NCBI GenBank assembly: GCA_003313425.1
Contig: NHZP01000158.1
Coordinates: 1 to 30,751 of the forward strand
Length of the DNA: 30,751 nucleotides
Origin: Pseudopyrenochaeta lycopersici
Taxonomy: Eukaryota > Ascomycota > Dothideomycetes > Pleosporales > Pseudopyrenochaetaceae
Direction of reading: 5' to 3'
A program made the translations under genes and the position numbers. Below, in pieces: positions 20,208 through 28,452 of this stretch. Below the pieces are notes generated by a model that was given only the letters and a program-made list of their open reading frames with translations, made no database searches and was not told the DNA's origin. Every line of letters begins with the position of its first letter. The stretch's first letter is position 1.

Positions 20208-20947
20208 ACCTAGATGCTCATCTGATCTCGCTTTACCATGCGTACAAAGTCTCTCCCACTTTGGCTTACTTAGCACCAGTTGTCGTGTCATAAGTCAGCC
20301 GTGTAACGGGCAAAGCGGGAATGCCAGGTGCAGTCAAGGTGATCCACAGACATCTGACGCATCACTTCCAGACGTAAATAAGCCAGATGAACAGCAGCAT
20401 AATGCGTCGTTGACTTGACATCTAGGGGCAATGCTGCAAAGATTCACATGTCACATGATGGCATGATGATCGAAGACATCTCTAGAGCGTTGAATTGCTT
20501 ACAGATAAGCAGCTAAGGATTTCAGGAACAGGTGGCAGCGAGGAAAGATAACGACGCCAACCAAGTCATCTGGATCCGGACTTACTTGCCCCTTTTGCGC
20601 CCACCGTAGCGCTATCAGATATAGGCTGATGTGAGAGACAAAGCTGAGACGTACTATGTGGACCTCACTCAGAGCCAGGAGGGATTAAACTTCCCCTGCA
20701 GGGATACAACCATGCGGACTGTGGGCGTGGTGTGAGGCACGATCGACTTGGTGGGTGGCTATGTTATCGACTAGGCATGATCGAGTTGCCAAGACGGTGA
20801 AGAAAGCCTGAGGAGAGGCTTTTGGGAGGCATCTGCTGTGGCAAAGGGACAAGTTTGCTGACGTCAATCATTCTGCTGCCTGTTAACATCGCCCGGAATT
20901 GTGGTCCCGTTGTTTGAGTGAGGCGACCAAGGGGCCTTGAGCAGTAC
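20208..20947. other. Intergenic region upstream of the deoxyribosyltransferase-like gene
   Basis: No gene recognised on either strand. It may contain the decayed body of a gene ending in repeat copy C, but I could not align it with the 13469 gene. Confidence 0.4.
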
Positions 20948-20954
20948 TATAAAG
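20948..20954 (+). promoter_or_regulatory. TATA box
   Basis: TATAAAG lies 152 bp before the ATG at 21100, a good position for the core promoter of the plus-strand gene. Confidence 0.45.
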
Positions 20955-21099
20955 AGCCTCGACAACAGTCCTATACAGTACCATCCAAACTCTTTGCTTG
21001 CTTGGAAAGCTCCTAACTTTCATCTTGTCTCAAGGATCGCACCGTACTTTGTACCGACCCCGTCGTCTCCGCCCGCAACAACTTGCCGGCCCTACCGCA

Positions 21100-22005
21100 A
21101 TGGACAACACGATGACGTCCGTGTGCTTCAGGGACAATACATGCAACACCAGCCCAACGAAGGCGACCACAATGTCTCCAGAGGATCGTTTTCCGAATGT
21201 GACTGCCGGAGACCCAGTATCGGCCAAATGCCCAACATGGAAGGGCTCAGGATCTGTTGAATCGACGGAGCCCGACGCAGAGCAATCTGCATCGCCTAAA
21301 TCCGGAGCCGTGGACATCAACCAAGCAGTGTTCGACAAGTATCATCAACTCCCCGACCCGCCATCTCCTCTCCCAGTACCTCATCGCGACTTTGTGCACT
21401 GCATGCCCCCGGAGCCCCCTACGTATCGCAAATTCTCTATCTTTACCGCAGGAAGCATCGAAATGGGCAAAGCCGTACAATGGCAACCGCTAATGGTTCA
21501 GATGCTCGGCCACCTACCCATAACCGTAAACAATCCGCGTAGGGGCCACTGGGATCCCGACGTCACCCCAGAAGCCAAGGACGAAGCTTTCCGACGACAA
21601 GTAGAGTGGGAGCTAGGCGCAATGGAGCAGGCAGATGTAATTTGTTTCTTCTTCGACGTCAACACGTTGAGTCCCGTGACGATGCTGGAGCTGGGGCTCT
21701 GGGCGGCTTCAGACAAGGTGGTTGTGTGCTGTGATCCGCGGTTCTGGCGAGGGGGAAATGTGCACATTGTCTGTAAACGGTATGGGATTCCTCTAGTGGA
21801 GAACTTTGAGGAGTTGGTGCCGGCGATCGAAAAAATGCTGGTTCAGAAGGGTATGCAACTTGACGAGCAAGGCGACCTGGTGGGGGCGAATGTGCACACG
21901 GAGAAGTCAAAGCCAGTCAAAAAGTCCATTCTGGAGAAGGAGAATACCGATTTGCTGAAGCAGGTTGCAGACATGCAGGCACAGCTGATGCAGTTGAGTG
22001 GATGA
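21100..22005 (+). CDS. Nucleoside 2-deoxyribosyltransferase-like protein with C-terminal coiled coil
   Basis: 301 aa from the ATG at 21100; the frame is open upstream to 20998, but only from a TTG. Residues about 1-100 are low-complexity. The core, about 107-245, begins FSIFTAGSIEMGKAVQWQP and contains ITVNNPRRGHWDPDV, FRRQVEWELGAMEQADVICF, SPVTMLELGLWA and GNVHIVCKRYGIPLVENFEE. This is the order expected for PF15891-like deoxyribosyltransferase-fold proteins; the Glu of LELGL corresponds to the usual nucleophile. Such enzymes cleave or exchange N-glycosidic bonds of nucleosides or nucleotides. The substrate here is unknown and the family is poorly studied in fungi. The last 30 residues (KSILEKENTDLLKQVADMQ) form a probable coiled coil, which suggests oligomerisation. 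No signal peptide, so probably cytosolic or nuclear. Confidence 0.8.
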   Translation: MDNTMTSVCFRDNTCNTSPTKATTMSPEDRFPNVTAGDPVSAKCPTWKGSGSVESTEPDAEQSASPKSGAVDINQAVFDKYHQLPDPPSPLPVPHRDFVHCMPPEPPTYRKFSIFTAGSIEMGKAVQWQPLMVQMLGHLPITVNNPRRGHWDPDVTPEAKDEAFRRQVEWELGAMEQADVICFFFDVNTLSPVTMLELGLWAASDKVVVCCDPRFWRGGNVHIVCKRYGIPLVENFEELVPAIEKMLVQKGMQLDEQGDLVGANVHTEKSKPVKKSILEKENTDLLKQVADMQAQLMQLSG

Positions 22006-22519
22006 TTGCTCCTCAGCGTCATTGACGATCTGCCAACGAAGCGCATAGACCTCTTAAAAACGGAACGCGGCATGTGCGATTGTTATCAATGTTGTAAGAC
22101 TAGTAAGCACGAGAGCCTATCCAAACAGCCGTCAATCACGTGTAAGTTAGTGGTTATAAAAAGCCGATCGAACAAGTCGTTTGTAAGAATTCTCTTCAAG
22201 GGCGCCAACGTTCAGGGACCATGATTCTCTTAGATCATGAGAAGTTAGGTATTCGATAGGCCGATGTGGTCTTTTGGCGTATGAGGGGATATAGAGGTTG
22301 TGCGTGACTTTATGGGAGCGTTAATCAGATTTTGTTCTATGTCACCAGATTCCGTACCTATGATGATGAAGTATATTCGACATAGACTTGTCGTTCTTCA
22401 GGCTACTGTAACGCCCAGAGCTACTTAACCATCTACTTGTGCTTACAAGATGTACGAGACAATCCAACAAAGCTTGAGGTCAAAGGAGACACAGCATTCA
22501 AACTCGTAACATTCGTGCA
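22006..22519. other. Convergent intergenic region
   Basis: About 500 bp between the convergent deoxyribosyltransferase-like and DUF7492-like genes. No gene or repeat recognised; it should hold both 3' UTRs. Confidence 0.45.
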
Positions 22520-23542
22520 CTACAAATGGACATTAGATTTTGAGGTAGCAATCACAGCCGGATCCGCTTTCGAGGCACGAGCCGCATAACGTGCGAGGCT
22601 TAAGGTCTGGGTCTCAAATGGCTTCCCAAACGCAGAAGCGGAATACAAAGCTAGCGGGTCGGCTGTTAGAGCGCTGCGCGATCTGAAATCCGTAACCGCC
22701 GAGGGCATTGGGTCCTGCTGGATGAGCGGATGCTCGGTCTGCTCTGGTGGAATGCTCAGTGCAAGATCAACATCGAGACAAGAGGTATAGTATTCGTCCC
22801 TCCCATTGGGGTAAGTAGGGTCTTTCCCAGGCGCGTTCGGCCACTGCCACACCCAGTACATTGTGTAAGATTTGTCGACTTGGACGTCGTCAGCTATTCT
22901 GACGTCCGTTTCGCACAACAACTCGTGCTCACTCCCAGGTTGTCCCGGCAGGGGGTTGGGCGTTTGCTCTTTCCGGGTGTCTGCAGCAATTGCGTTATTC
23001 CCAAGTTGGTAGCACCTTCCATCGTCGAAGTTCTGAGTGGTAAGGAGAACACCACGCGCATCACCGCCAGAACCGTCACGGGTCCATTTCAGCACGTCGA
23101 GTAGGACCTCTTCTTGGAGAGGCTGTTGGGTGCCAAATACAAAGACCGTGCCACCTTTCTCCGGCTTGCCCAGCAGGTTCTTTCCGCCATTTGGGATTGT
23201 GGCATGTCCGTTCTCTGCATATCGCATTGCGATCATCCCACCAGGCACGGTCTGCAAGCGAGGATAGTTGACAGTCTGGTGTGCAATGCGCTGAGAGGGA
23301 TGACAGAGAAGATCTGTGTGAGCCACAAATGGTGGCTGCCGTTCCAAGGGTGGAATCAACCATACGTCGGCATTTTGATCGAAGTGAGCGACGCCTTTAT
23401 CTACAAAACCGCGAGGATAGCCGTACCCTGCCATGAAAGATCCGTTGGACGCAATGTTCGACAGCTGTTCCACCCACGAATGCGCACCAGCCAGCTTGAC
23501 AAAGACTAACAGTAGGGACGCAATGGCTTGAGAAGGATGCAT
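22520..23542 (-). CDS. Secreted DUF7492-type protein with LPMO-like N-terminal histidine
   Basis: 340 aa, single exon, from the ATG at 23542. Residues 1-20 are a signal peptide ending AGA, so cleavage should expose His21 (HSWVEQL), the hallmark position of the copper histidine brace in lytic polysaccharide monooxygenases. Other conserved-looking features are LIPP (62-65), Cys80, PRLQTVPGG (94-102), MRYAENGHATIP with His113, QNFDDGRCYQ with Cys177, Cys210, YTMYWVWQWP (226-235) and YTSCLDVD with Cys255. The order and length fit the fungal DUF7492 family as I know it. Residues about 270-340 are a less conserved, Ala/Ser-rich tail without a GPI signal. The protein should be secreted. Oxidative action on a polysaccharide is inference, since this family has no activity I can name. 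Confidence 0.75.
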   Translation of the reverse strand: MHPSQAIASLLLVFVKLAGAHSWVEQLSNIASNGSFMAGYGYPRGFVDKGVAHFDQNADVWLIPPLERQPPFVAHTDLLCHPSQRIAHQTVNYPRLQTVPGGMIAMRYAENGHATIPNGGKNLLGKPEKGGTVFVFGTQQPLQEEVLLDVLKWTRDGSGGDARGVLLTTQNFDDGRCYQLGNNAIAADTRKEQTPNPLPGQPGSEHELLCETDVRIADDVQVDKSYTMYWVWQWPNAPGKDPTYPNGRDEYYTSCLDVDLALSIPPEQTEHPLIQQDPMPSAVTDFRSRSALTADPLALYSASAFGKPFETQTLSLARYAARASKADPAVIATSKSNVHL

Positions 23543-24031
23543 CGTGTAGAGTCAGCCAACGTGGGTCCACGAGGGAGGCTGGCGGCGTGTGAGTGACAGG
23601 ATGTACAAACTCTACAGCTATGGCCGCGGCGGCTTTAAGGGCACAAAATATCAACACTGGTGAGCATGATCAGGTTGGGGAATTCTTCCATTGAATGACG
23701 TGAATGACCAAGCGGTTGTTCGATATGTTTTCGTGATAGTCGTCACGTCGGTCATTGTCCACCGTTCGCTATGCCGGACGCTCAGATCGGAAAAGCTGCT
23801 GTGAAGGGGTGAGCCGTTAAGTTCAGCGCCACTTGGAGCAGCACCATCTGCTTGGAGGTCAGCCGATCCTGTATGAGGACGGACGTTCGCATGAATTTTG
23901 CAGCAAGAAGCAGTACAAGCAGTATAAGCAGCATAAGTAGTATAAGCAGTATAAGCAGTATCCTGGGCGTCCACATCTCTATAGGCATAACGCAACAAAT
24001 TCATTCAATCCCCAAAGTCTAACCATAAAGG

Positions 24032-24033
<2 letters not shown>
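23543..24033. other. Promoter region and minisatellite-bearing stretch
   Basis: This holds the upstream region of the secreted-protein gene and a 9-bp minisatellite (listed separately). No gene is supported. Open frames across the minisatellite simply translate the repeat into Leu/Ile or Tyr/Thr/Ala runs. Confidence 0.45.
23909..23962 (+). repeat. 9-bp minisatellite, six imperfect units
   Basis: The unit is AGCAGTATA; six consecutive 9-base copies differ at one or two positions each (AGCAGTACA, AGCAGCATA, AGTAGTATA and so on). Confidence 0.85.
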
Positions 24034-24072
<39 letters not shown>

Positions 24073-24445
24073 TTATTAACGCCCGGCGGCTGAGCCGAAA
24101 GGACTACTATCACTGCTCTACTAATACATTGCCCGCAGTGGGTCCTGTTCTCCTTCAAGCCCATGCAATACGCCATTCATACCTTATATTCCTTCATTTA
24201 ACATTTCTCTTCGATTTCTCGTGGGTTAGTAATGTTGTTAGTAAACTGCTTGAATGCTTTTCTCCAAGTGTTCAGCGTCCTATCTTCGGCAACTGAAGCG
24301 GTGTCTGCTTTCTGTGGCACGAGGTGATATGTTGGTGAGTCGGGTTGGGTGTTAGTTAGGTAGGTAGTTAGGTGTCCTGATTAGTCTGCCGTTGGTTTGC
24401 ATCGAGTCGACCTGTGGCTATTGCGAACCGTATCGTTGCTCGGAC
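24034..24445 (-). mobile_element. Non-LTR retrotransposon (LINE), 3' part: end of ORF2, 3' UTR and (TG)n tail
   Basis: Read on the minus strand, the ORF2 frame entering from beyond the hAT element continues across the target duplication as VRATIRFAIATGRLDANQ and ends at TAA (24370-24368). A 3' UTR of about 290 bp follows, with AATAAA at 24077-24072 and a (TG)n tail at 24070-24034. The coding end is the C-terminus of Tad1-like fungal LINE ORF2. The other part is at 27171-27755. The 3' UTR end is shared with the small insertion at 12525-12607. Confidence 0.85.
24438..24445 (+). repeat. hAT target-site duplication, left copy
   Basis: GCTCGGAC immediately precedes the hAT end and is repeated exactly at 27171-27178. 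Eight bases is the hAT-superfamily size. Confidence 0.95.
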
Positions 24446-27170
24446 CAGTGATCGGAATGGTCTGGTATGAGTTGGTATTGGTATGGTATATACCGCCAAG
24501 ACCTGGTATGGTTTGAGGAGATCTCAATACCATGGTATTACCGGTATACCAGGTCATACCGGTAAGGCTAAAAATAAGCCGAGGTTAAGAAGCTCGGGCA
24601 GCAGGCGGCTGGATTTCGGACTAAACTGGCTAGTGTATTCGAAGAAATCCTTAACCTGAACTAATAATTGTAGTCACGATAGCCTCTTATACCATTATCA
24701 TGGAATCTCCAGTTCCGGCCTCGCCATCATCATTGACGACACGTTCAGCATCAATATCCCTCCAGACTCCTACGTCATCACCTGCTCCCACATTACCTGT
24801 CTCGACGCCATCACCTACCCCTATTCAATATCCCAAACCTCCGGATGAGTTTGTGCAAGACCACATCACATACCTGAATCGCGGAAAGACCACAAAGAAG
24901 GCAGCTCGTCTGGGCTCATCGCATGTATGGAAGTATGGTCTCCATTACATCCGAGATAGTGATAAGAAAGAGGTGTATTACTGTCACGAGTGTGCTGTCG
25001 GAAAGTATAAGCAAGAGCTATTTGTTATCAATGGAACGTCTGGAGTGAGAAATCATCTTGAACAGAAGCACCAGATTGATCCCCAGAGTGGTATCAAGAA
25101 ACATAGTTCGACACGAAAGTCTGTACTGGAGCAGCAGAAGAGTGCGGCTACTACTAATACCTTCTTCTGGAAAGACTCAATTGAGAAGTTCAAGGAGCTC
25201 CTAATTCGTTGGATTGTGTACTGCCATATTGCTTTCTTTCAATTAGAAAATCAGTATTTCAGAGAACTTCTCTTCTTTTTGAATCCGGCGCTCCTCAACC
25301 ACCTCCCAAAGGCAGCGAAAACTATCCGAAGTTGGGTTATGGACGCGTTTCTGTCGAAGAAGCAACGGCTCAGGGGGGACCTCCAGCACTCGCGGAGTAG
25401 AATCTCCATCTCCTTTGACCTCTGGACTTCGCCAAACCCTTACGCTATTCTAGGCGTCATCGCCATGTGGATTGACAGTGCCGGCAAGCGACGGACTACC
25501 GTTTTGGGTATACGACGTGTGTACGGTGAACACACTGGCGAGAACATTGGATCAGTTGTGCTTGAATTGCTAAAAGAATATGATATTGGCGGAGATCAGA
25601 TTGGATACTTTATGCTGGATAATGCCTCGTCAAATGATATCGCTGTTGAATTCATACTCAAGGAGCTCTGCCCATGGATGAAGTCAAAACAACGTCGCCA
25701 TCGCCGGCTGCGTTGCTTGGGCCACATTATCGACCTCTGCTGCCAGGCGTTCCTCATGGGCCGGAACTGTGAGAAGTATCTTGCGAAGCTTCAAAAGCAC
25801 TATCAACGCGGAGACTATGCGAAGGTGGAAGAGCTCTGGAAGAAATTTGGATGTTTGGGTCGGCTTCATAACCTCGTGCGTTACATTAGGCTTACTCCGC
25901 AACGCCGTGAGGAGTTTGCTGCCATCATTATCGGCGGGGATCTCTGTGAATTCGATGGCCTCGAGCTTATCCAGAACAACTCGACACGCTGGAATTCATG
26001 GTTCCATTCGATCACACGTGCATTGAATGTTCGGGAACGCTTAGAGCTCTTCTCAGCTCGCCATGTACCTGGGAAAGGCTCTCATGGGATTGCGAACTTC
26101 AAACTAGATGGACAGCACTGGTTCGAGCTTGAAAAGATTGAGCTTGCTCTAAAAGACTTCTACGCTGCAACTTTGCTTTCTGAGGGAGGAAAGACTTCAC
26201 TTGCTGACTGGTTTTCAACCCTGGACTGCCTTCTTCGAGAAATAAATGAGACGAAAGACCACTACCACGACATCCACACCGAAGATGACAATAACTTTAC
26301 ATGGAAGTACCTCCAAAGTTGCGCAGACAGCGCGTGGTTAAAATGCGAGGAGTATTACAGCAACCAGCAGCTGAATTGGCAGAATCGATTTCCTGAAGAT
26401 ACTGATCTTCCGCCAGCGTATTATGCAGCTCAAATACTTGATCCATATCGAAAGTGGGCGTGGTTCACGCAAGAATGGGTTCTTCAGGGCGACGAGGACA
26501 AGCAGAGGTGGTTTCATAACGCACAATCGGCGGTGAAGCATCTCTGGGAGACAGAGTACAAGGGAAGGTACCCTGTTGAGGTGGTACCACCACCAATCAG
26601 GAAGGAGAGAGGTCCTGACCCAGCATTTGATCGCCAGCGGGAACACAAGCGCATTCGAATAGACGCTCCGGTCTCTACAACTGATTTGTATGATCAGTAT
26701 ATATCTACCGATCGGCTTCATGACGACGAGGCAGGTTGCGATGAGGCTATTGCGTACTGGCTATCTCGCTATGACTCCCAAAGAGATCTCGCTCGCTTCG
26801 CTCTGGATCTGTTCGCGATCTCACCTATGTCAGATGAATGCGAACGCCTCTTTAGTAGCGCAAAGCTTACTATAGTTGATCGCCGTGGTAGGCTGAAGGC
26901 AGATATTATAGAGGCATGTGAGTGTCTTCGGGCCTGGTATGGAAAACCCCAGGCTGAGGAAAACAGCGATATCGAGGATAGTGAGAATGAAGACGACTGG
27001 ATTGATAGTTAGTAGTGAAATACATTTTCCCGGTTTCTTCCTTTTCTTCAGCCTCAGTCTTGGCGGTCTTACTGGTCTTACCGGTAAGACCATACCGGTT
27101 ATTATGTAAGCAGCTGGTATGGTATGGTTTGACCTCCATACCATACCATACCAGACCATTCCGATCACTG
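24446..27170 (+). mobile_element. Complete hAT transposon (2725 bp) inserted in a LINE
   Basis: Terminal inverted repeats begin CAGTGATCGGAATGGTCTGG and are perfect over 24 bp at both ends. Perfect 8-bp target duplications flank the element. Both ends carry many copies of GGTATG and of palindromic ACCGGT/TACCGGTA within about 120 bp, the usual clustered subterminal sites bound by hAT transposases. Removing the element and one target copy restores the LINE reading frame, which proves the boundaries. With an intact transposase and undamaged ends it looks recent and may be active. Confidence 0.95.
24700..27012 (+). CDS. hAT-family transposase, intact
   Basis: 770 aa in one exon. A Ser/Thr/Pro-rich leader (1-45) is followed by a BED-type zinc finger at about 74-124 with Cys95, Cys98, His119 and His124. 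The RNase H-like catalytic core has Asp240 (SISFDLWTS) and Asp307 (GYFMLDNASSND), and a CLGHIIDLCC helix that in hAT precedes the insertion domain. The C-terminal block around 708-745 (PMSDECERLFSSAK, then DRRGRLKADIIEACECLRAW) contains the probable catalytic Glu715 and the hAT dimerisation region. It cuts and pastes DNA between the element's inverted repeats, acting in the nucleus. The frame has no stop or frameshift. A Glu/Asp-rich tail ends the protein. It is clearly related to the Restless/Tam3-like fungal hAT group, though the exact subfamily is not decided. Confidence 0.95.
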   Translation: MESPVPASPSSLTTRSASISLQTPTSSPAPTLPVSTPSPTPIQYPKPPDEFVQDHITYLNRGKTTKKAARLGSSHVWKYGLHYIRDSDKKEVYYCHECAVGKYKQELFVINGTSGVRNHLEQKHQIDPQSGIKKHSSTRKSVLEQQKSAATTNTFFWKDSIEKFKELLIRWIVYCHIAFFQLENQYFRELLFFLNPALLNHLPKAAKTIRSWVMDAFLSKKQRLRGDLQHSRSRISISFDLWTSPNPYAILGVIAMWIDSAGKRRTTVLGIRRVYGEHTGENIGSVVLELLKEYDIGGDQIGYFMLDNASSNDIAVEFILKELCPWMKSKQRRHRRLRCLGHIIDLCCQAFLMGRNCEKYLAKLQKHYQRGDYAKVEELWKKFGCLGRLHNLVRYIRLTPQRREEFAAIIIGGDLCEFDGLELIQNNSTRWNSWFHSITRALNVRERLELFSARHVPGKGSHGIANFKLDGQHWFELEKIELALKDFYAATLLSEGGKTSLADWFSTLDCLLREINETKDHYHDIHTEDDNNFTWKYLQSCADSAWLKCEEYYSNQQLNWQNRFPEDTDLPPAYYAAQILDPYRKWAWFTQEWVLQGDEDKQRWFHNAQSAVKHLWETEYKGRYPVEVVPPPIRKERGPDPAFDRQREHKRIRIDAPVSTTDLYDQYISTDRLHDDEAGCDEAIAYWLSRYDSQRDLARFALDLFAISPMSDECERLFSSAKLTIVDRRGRLKADIIEACECLRAWYGKPQAEENSDIEDSENEDDWIDS

Positions 27171-27178
27171 GCTCGGAC
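27171..27178 (+). repeat. hAT target-site duplication, right copy
   Basis: GCTCGGAC follows directly after the element end ATCACTG and is identical to 24438-24445. Confidence 0.95.
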
Positions 27179-27755
27179 AGCGTTCATGTTCGGAGTCCAG
27201 TTCTTGTCATCAGCTGTGGTCTTTCCGCCGAGGAAGAAAGATAGATTTCCCTCTGCCTGTGTCTGTGGCATTGTAGCATCTCTGTTCGGAGCGTTGTCCA
27301 TCTTCTGCACCGGAAGAGGAAGTGTTCTACTGTCTCTTGCGCTTGTCCGTATTCACACTGGTCTGTTGACGCAGCATTGATTCGGTGGAGATATACGTTC
27401 AGTCTTGCCATGCCTGTCCTGAGTTGGGCGAGCGTGTTCGCTTCTTTCCATGATAGTCGGTCATAGAGCTGTCGCGTATGTTTGCCTGGTAATGCTTTGT
27501 CTATTCTTTTAGAGTAGCTCCCGACGTTTCCAGTAACCCCTAGCGGTGGCACGATGCTTAGCTCGCGCAATGTTAAGGGTGGTCGATCGCATTCTGGGGA
27601 GTTGTGTCTGTGGGGTGACACCCTGTCTCGTTGCCGCTTTTGCCTTCGCCTTAGCAAGCTTCAACAGTGTTTTCTTCTTGACCGCAGCCATAATACAGTT
27701 ATCGTGTTTCCATTTCTTTCAGTGCTCTTATGGATTCATAGGTGCGGCATGTCAG
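27171..27755 (-). pseudogene. LINE ORF2 C-terminal part, frameshifted, interrupted by hAT
   Basis: On the minus strand three frames in turn carry parts of one protein. KKTLLKLAKAKAKAATRQG is near 27690-27630. Then come SYSKRIDKALPGKHTRQLYD, RLSWKEANTLAQLRTGMARL and the zinc-knuckle-like CEYGQAQETVEHFLFRC at about 27520-27330. Last is GNLSFFLGGKTTADD through WTPNMNAVRA to the hAT insertion. At least two frameshifts (about 27540 and 27270) break it. In related LINEs the knuckle is, from memory, CxC; here the second Cys appears as Tyr. The fragment is 5'-truncated: the recognisable part stops about at the MITE at 27758. The element is dead. Confidence 0.85.
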
Positions 27756-27757
27756 TA

Positions 27758-27999
27758 CAGTTGCTTGCGAAACCGCCTGCACCTTTTTGCGCACACAAAG
27801 ATTCTTGGCCCCACTGCACTAGGACACCCATGCTGTTTGTGGCCAATCATCTGCCTTCAGTGTCAACAGCGGAAACCCCTCGAACTCCGCAGAATCGCCT
27901 TACAGGAACATGGTTGGTTGAAAGGCAGCAAGGACTTGGGCCGCAAGGGTCAAAAATCTTCGTGTGCCCAAACGGTGAAGGCGGTTTCGCAAGCAACTG
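27758..27999. mobile_element. MITE copy 2 (TA target, 242 bp)
   Basis: The tips CAGTTGCTTGCGAAACCGCC and GGCGGTTTCGCAAGCAACTG are inverted, with TA at 27756-27757 and 28000-28001. Reverse-complemented, it matches 12618-12863 along its whole length, for example the internal GGCAGATGATTGGCCAC and CATGTTCCTGTAAG. Inverted repeats are about 50 bp. It encodes no protein. It abuts the 5' edge of the LINE fragment on one side and cuts into a coding-like frame on the other. Confidence 0.88.
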
Positions 28000-28002
28000 T
28001 AT

Positions 28003-28362
28003 GAAGGCTACCGCAGCAGCCATCGGTCACCTTTGCTAACCAATCATGCATACGTACACGGCGAAGAGCATGAGATTGATGAACTGGGTTCGTTGCTGAA
28101 ACCAAGCGATCACCCAGTAGCATCCAATGATTCAACGGGGAAGACCGAAAATGCTGACGATCTTCAGACGGGAATCGTGTTAGGCTGTATCGAGCTTAGT
28201 GCCACGTGGCCATATGCACTCGTGCGCAATCGACGAGCGATCATCGAATGCTTACTCGCCTCAAAGCCAAATGGCGTTGATCTACAGCGCACCGGGCCGA
28301 ACGATGAATGGCACTGGATGAGCGATGACAGTCATCCAATTAGCTACCTGGTCAGCACTTGA
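28003..28362 (+). pseudogene. Orphan coding-like fragment beside the MITE, unknown
   Basis: This frame is open from within the MITE edge to a TGA at 28360-28362 and reads as ordinary protein (HGEEHEIDELGSLLKPSDHP, then LVRNRRAIIECLLASKPNGV and NDEWHWMSDD). It has no early ATG; the first in-frame ATG is near the end. It is probably the 3' part of a gene whose 5' part was cut off by the MITE or by earlier rearrangement. The family is not recognised, and chance openness is possible. Confidence 0.3.
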
Positions 28363-28452
28363 TTGTAGCGGAACGACCCGCGCCTAGTGCTGATGGTCAT
28401 CACATGTGGCGCATTCTAGCGTGTTAATGCTGGTGTTGTGGTTACCCACTTA

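Noticed and set aside
20998..21099. 34-residue extension of the deoxyribosyltransferase-like protein
   Set aside because: It begins with TTG at 20998, only about 45 bp after the TATA box; the ATG at 21100 fits better.
23782..23988. Leu/Ile-rich small membrane protein
   Set aside because: It is only the translation of the 9-bp minisatellite at 23909-23962.
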